Positions 33,348 to 35,242 of a stretch of 35,242 nt of DNA are shown piece by piece. Source of the stretch: Thiohalocapsa sp. (GTDB taxonomy: Bacteria > Pseudomonadota > Gammaproteobacteria > Chromatiales > Chromatiaceae). The notes beneath the pieces are model-generated. The model had not been told where the DNA came from. It saw only the letters and a program-made list of their open reading frames with translations, and made no database searches. The stretch covers positions 1 through 35,242 of the forward strand of contig JANQFX010000037.1 in the NCBI GenBank assembly GCA_028277725.1. The letters are read 5' to 3'. A program made the translations under genes and the position numbers. Within the stretch, counting starts at the first letter, position 1, and every line of letters starts with the position of its first letter.

Positions 33348-33674
33348 TCACTCGCAGGCCTGGACGCAGGTCAGCAGATCGTCCTTGTTGGTCTGTCCCG
33401 GCACGGCAAGGGCGTCGGCGCAGGCGCTGGCGCAGGTCCCTGCCGCTTCCGCATAGGCCGGCGAGGACGCCTCGGTGACGCAGGCCTTCTGGCACGCCGT
33501 ATCGCCCTTCTTGCAGCCGATCAGACACTGGACCATCGCCTGCAGCTTCTCCGGCGCGGGCTTGTCAGCCGCCTGCAGCGGCGGGGCAAAGACCAGCAGG
33601 CAGACGGCCGCGAGCGCGGCCAGGAAGGCCGAGCGTGAGCGAGAGGAAAGAGTCAAACCCTGTGCGACAATCAT
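33348..33674 (-). CDS. Small secreted protein with four CX3C motifs
   Basis: A 108-residue protein with a signal peptide (about 1-38, AFLAALAAVCLLVFAPPLQAA). The mature part (about 70 residues) has eight cysteines arranged as CLIGC, CQKAC, CASAC and CVQAC, that is, two twin-CX3C helical hairpins. This probably folds as disulphide-linked helices in the periplasm. The function is unknown. AAGGAGA precedes ATG at 33674, and its promoter region is formed by the palindromic repeat at 33695-33785. Confidence 0.8.
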   Translation of the reverse strand: MIVAQGLTLSSRSRSAFLAALAAVCLLVFAPPLQAADKPAPEKLQAMVQCLIGCKKGDTACQKACVTEASSPAYAEAAGTCASACADALAVPGQTNKDDLLTCVQACE

Positions 33675-33694
33675 GGATGTGTCTCCTTGCCAAA

Positions 33695-33785
33695 GCGCAT
33701 TCCGAAAAGTGGCAACCGGGTTTCGGATAAAATGCGCGACAAAACAAAAAAGCTGGAGCATCGATCAGATTGGATCATGCTCTAG
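33695..33785 (+). repeat. Interspersed palindromic repeat, copy 2
   Basis: It matches 20604-20703: GCGCATTCCGAAAAGTGG at the start, the complementary arm TTTCGGATAAAATGCGC, then ATCATGCTCTAG at the end. It is 91 nt against 100 nt for copy 1. The terminal CTAG includes the stop codon (TAG, minus strand) of the neighbouring repeat-protein gene. Confidence 0.85.
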
Positions 33786-34993
33786 CGGCAGCGGCCGATG
33801 ACGGTGCGCTCGACGAACGACCCCTGGGGATCGAGCTGGATCCGCACCCGTTTGCCTTTGCGGCATCCCTCGACGAAGGCCGTGGCGCCGCGCACCCCGT
33901 CCTTCTCGAGCTCTCTGAGAATCTTGCGCACCCGGCGCGAGCGGCACTCGCCCAACCGCTGTTCGCTCAAGGTCTCCCCATAGCGGGTCAGCTCCAGCCG
34001 GAGCCGGGTGCCGTCCTCGCACACCTCGGCGACGAAGCCGGCGTCGGAGTGCTCGACGATGCGCACCGGGTGGTAGCCGATGTCGCGCAGCCGCGTCTCC
34101 ATGGCGGCGACGCTCAGGCGCGGCTGACAGCGGCCGATCGACCGTTCGCCGACGATCTCACCGAAGCGGTTCAGGCTGATCTGGAGGCGCTCGGTGTCGC
34201 GGCAGGCGTGGGCGACATAGCGCGGCAGCCGTCGGTCGACGATCTCGATGCGCGTGAAGCCATAGCGGGCGAGCACGGCGGGAATGGTGGCGGGATGGAT
34301 GGGCGGATCGCAGCGCCCGATGCGCCGCTCCTTCAGGATCGCGCCGTCGTGCCCGATCCGCAGCGCCACCCGATCGTCGCCCCGGCAGGCCTCGGCCGAG
34401 AACTGCCCCCGGCGCACGCGCTTGGCGTCGATCCGGCTGTAGCCTTGAGCGTGCAGCAGTGCCGCGATGTCATATTGCGTCAGCACGCCGCCGCAGCGCC
34501 CGAGCAGCGTCTCATGGTGGATGTCTCCGAACGGGTTCATGGCGACCCGAAAGCGGCGGTTGCCGCGGCAGGCGGTGGCCACGAAGCCCTGTCCGTCCGA
34601 CGCCATCTGGATAGCGCTGAAGCCCTGGCGCCGCAGGATCTGGCGCGCCACCTTGGCCGTGATGACGGCGCGGCAGTCGCCGATCGGATTGGCCCGCCGG
34701 ATGCGCCCGTCGAAGGCGACCTCCACATCCCACCGCTTGCCGTCCTTGCAGGCCTCGGCCCGGGCCTTGGTCAGCTGCTTGCGCGTGATCTTGATGTCCG
34801 TGTAGCCGTTGCGGGACAGTGCGCTCAGAATTCGGCCGTCGGGGATGCCGAGCTGCAACTGAAGTCCCTGGACGCGCAGCGCCGGCGTGCCGACGCCGGC
34901 AAGCTGGGGCAAGGGCCCGAGCGGCGCGGCGGCTGCCGGGCCGGCGGCGAGCATGAACAGGAAGGCGACGGCAAGTTGGATGGACCTCTGCAC
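33782..34993 (-). CDS. Secreted protein of six tandem Cys-containing repeats
   Basis: A 403-residue protein. GTG at 34993 follows AGGAGGT and starts a clear signal peptide (QRSIQLAVAFLFMLAAGPAAAA). The rest is six repeats of about 55-62 residues. Each has a pattern like L-x-x-x-G-(Y/F)-x-x-I, then A-C-(R/K)-x-x-x-R, a beta strand, and I-G-x-C-R/Q (GDCR, GRCG, GRCD, GRCQ, GECR, GRCR). The fold may be PepSY-like, with one internal disulphide per repeat. The family is not recognised. The stop codon is shared with the end of the repeat element copy 2, so its last residue or stop may have been set by that insertion. Confidence 0.75.
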   Translation of the reverse strand: MQRSIQLAVAFLFMLAAGPAAAAPLGPLPQLAGVGTPALRVQGLQLQLGIPDGRILSALSRNGYTDIKITRKQLTKARAEACKDGKRWDVEVAFDGRIRRANPIGDCRAVITAKVARQILRRQGFSAIQMASDGQGFVATACRGNRRFRVAMNPFGDIHHETLLGRCGGVLTQYDIAALLHAQGYSRIDAKRVRRGQFSAEACRGDDRVALRIGHDGAILKERRIGRCDPPIHPATIPAVLARYGFTRIEIVDRRLPRYVAHACRDTERLQISLNRFGEIVGERSIGRCQPRLSVAAMETRLRDIGYHPVRIVEHSDAGFVAEVCEDGTRLRLELTRYGETLSEQRLGECRSRRVRKILRELEKDGVRGATAFVEGCRKGKRVRIQLDPQGSFVERTVIGRCR

Positions 34994-35242
34994 GGGTGAC
35001 CTCCTGATCTGATCGGGCCGCTCAGGCTGAGCATTGGACGCTGGTGAACCGGGCTCCGAGTCGACCACAAAGCTCAGAACCTTATACGCCCAAATGGGCC
35101 GAAGTCCGTTCCTCGATTGGCGCGCGCCGACCGGGCCGGTCCGAGTCTCGGGTGGAATCGTGCCTTTTTCGCCACATCCGGCAGGATTTGACGGGCCGCG
35201 CGTCGGTTTTCGCATGCGGATCGGAGCGTTCATCGGACAGAA

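Noticed and set aside
1..35242. CRISPR arrays or rRNA genes
   Set aside because: No regularly spaced direct repeats and no rRNA-like sequence were seen on reading through.

Overview
The window is high-GC DNA from an alphaproteobacterium, most likely a member of the Hyphomicrobiales (Rhizobiales). This rests on the set of core genes (long serA next to serC, purA, efp followed by an inositol-monophosphatase-family gene, gluQ, a cytoplasmic hybrid histidine kinase), codon and GC usage, and the palindromic interspersed repeats. The placement is by gene content only; no search was run.

Positions 109-14861 are a 14.75 kb integrated element. Its ends are two direct copies of an 11-bp core lying in the anticodon loop of a tRNA-Arg(CCU) gene. 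The 3' half of the host tRNA is at 71-119 and the 5' half at 14851-14889, both on the minus strand, and joining them across the core gives a perfect 77-nt cloverleaf. The element therefore split the host tRNA gene. It carries its own intact, slightly diverged tRNA-Arg(CCU) at 3710-3786, which probably replaces the lost function, and a third, decayed 5' half at 2412-2450.

Right to left inside the element, on the minus strand, come a tyrosine integrase, an AlpA/excisionase-type HTH protein, a P4-type primase-helicase, a 500-nt non-coding stretch with repeated GTCA-NN-TGAC dyads, a terminase-small-subunit-like HTH protein and three small phage-like proteins. An XRE repressor-like gene follows, opposite two small coupled ORFs. 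This resembles a phage satellite (PICI-like) core more than a complete prophage: no capsid, portal, large terminase or tail gene is seen. The left 7.5 kb is cargo: a small protein plus a GHKL (Hsp90/MutL-type) ATPase, convergent with and overlapping a TSPP-type DNA methyltransferase; a T5orf172/GIY-YIG-like protein; a frameshifted small gene; and a cytochrome P450 with an unusual C-terminal extension coupled to a coiled-coil protein. The methyltransferase, ATPase and small protein are the best candidate for an undescribed or poorly described defence-type module.

From about 14990 rightward the sequence is mostly ordinary chromosome: a DUF2177 membrane protein, a secreted SNase-like nuclease, serC-serA (serine biosynthesis), an outer-membrane barrel, a secreted proline-rich protein with a six-Cys C-terminal domain, an EamA transporter, and purA. 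A small island follows purA (24270-26420). It contains the 3' half of another tRNA-Arg, a probable integrase C-terminal fragment, and a hipBA toxin-antitoxin operon with three upstream operator dyads. Then come a MotA/TolQ-like and MotB/OmpA-like pair, an IMPase-family gene, efp, an AlkA-type glycosylase, gluQ, a hybrid histidine kinase, a small secreted protein with four CX3C motifs, and a secreted protein made of six Cys-containing repeats. A palindromic repeat of roughly 90-100 bp occurs twice (20604-20703, 33695-33785), each time beside genes for secreted Cys-rich proteins.
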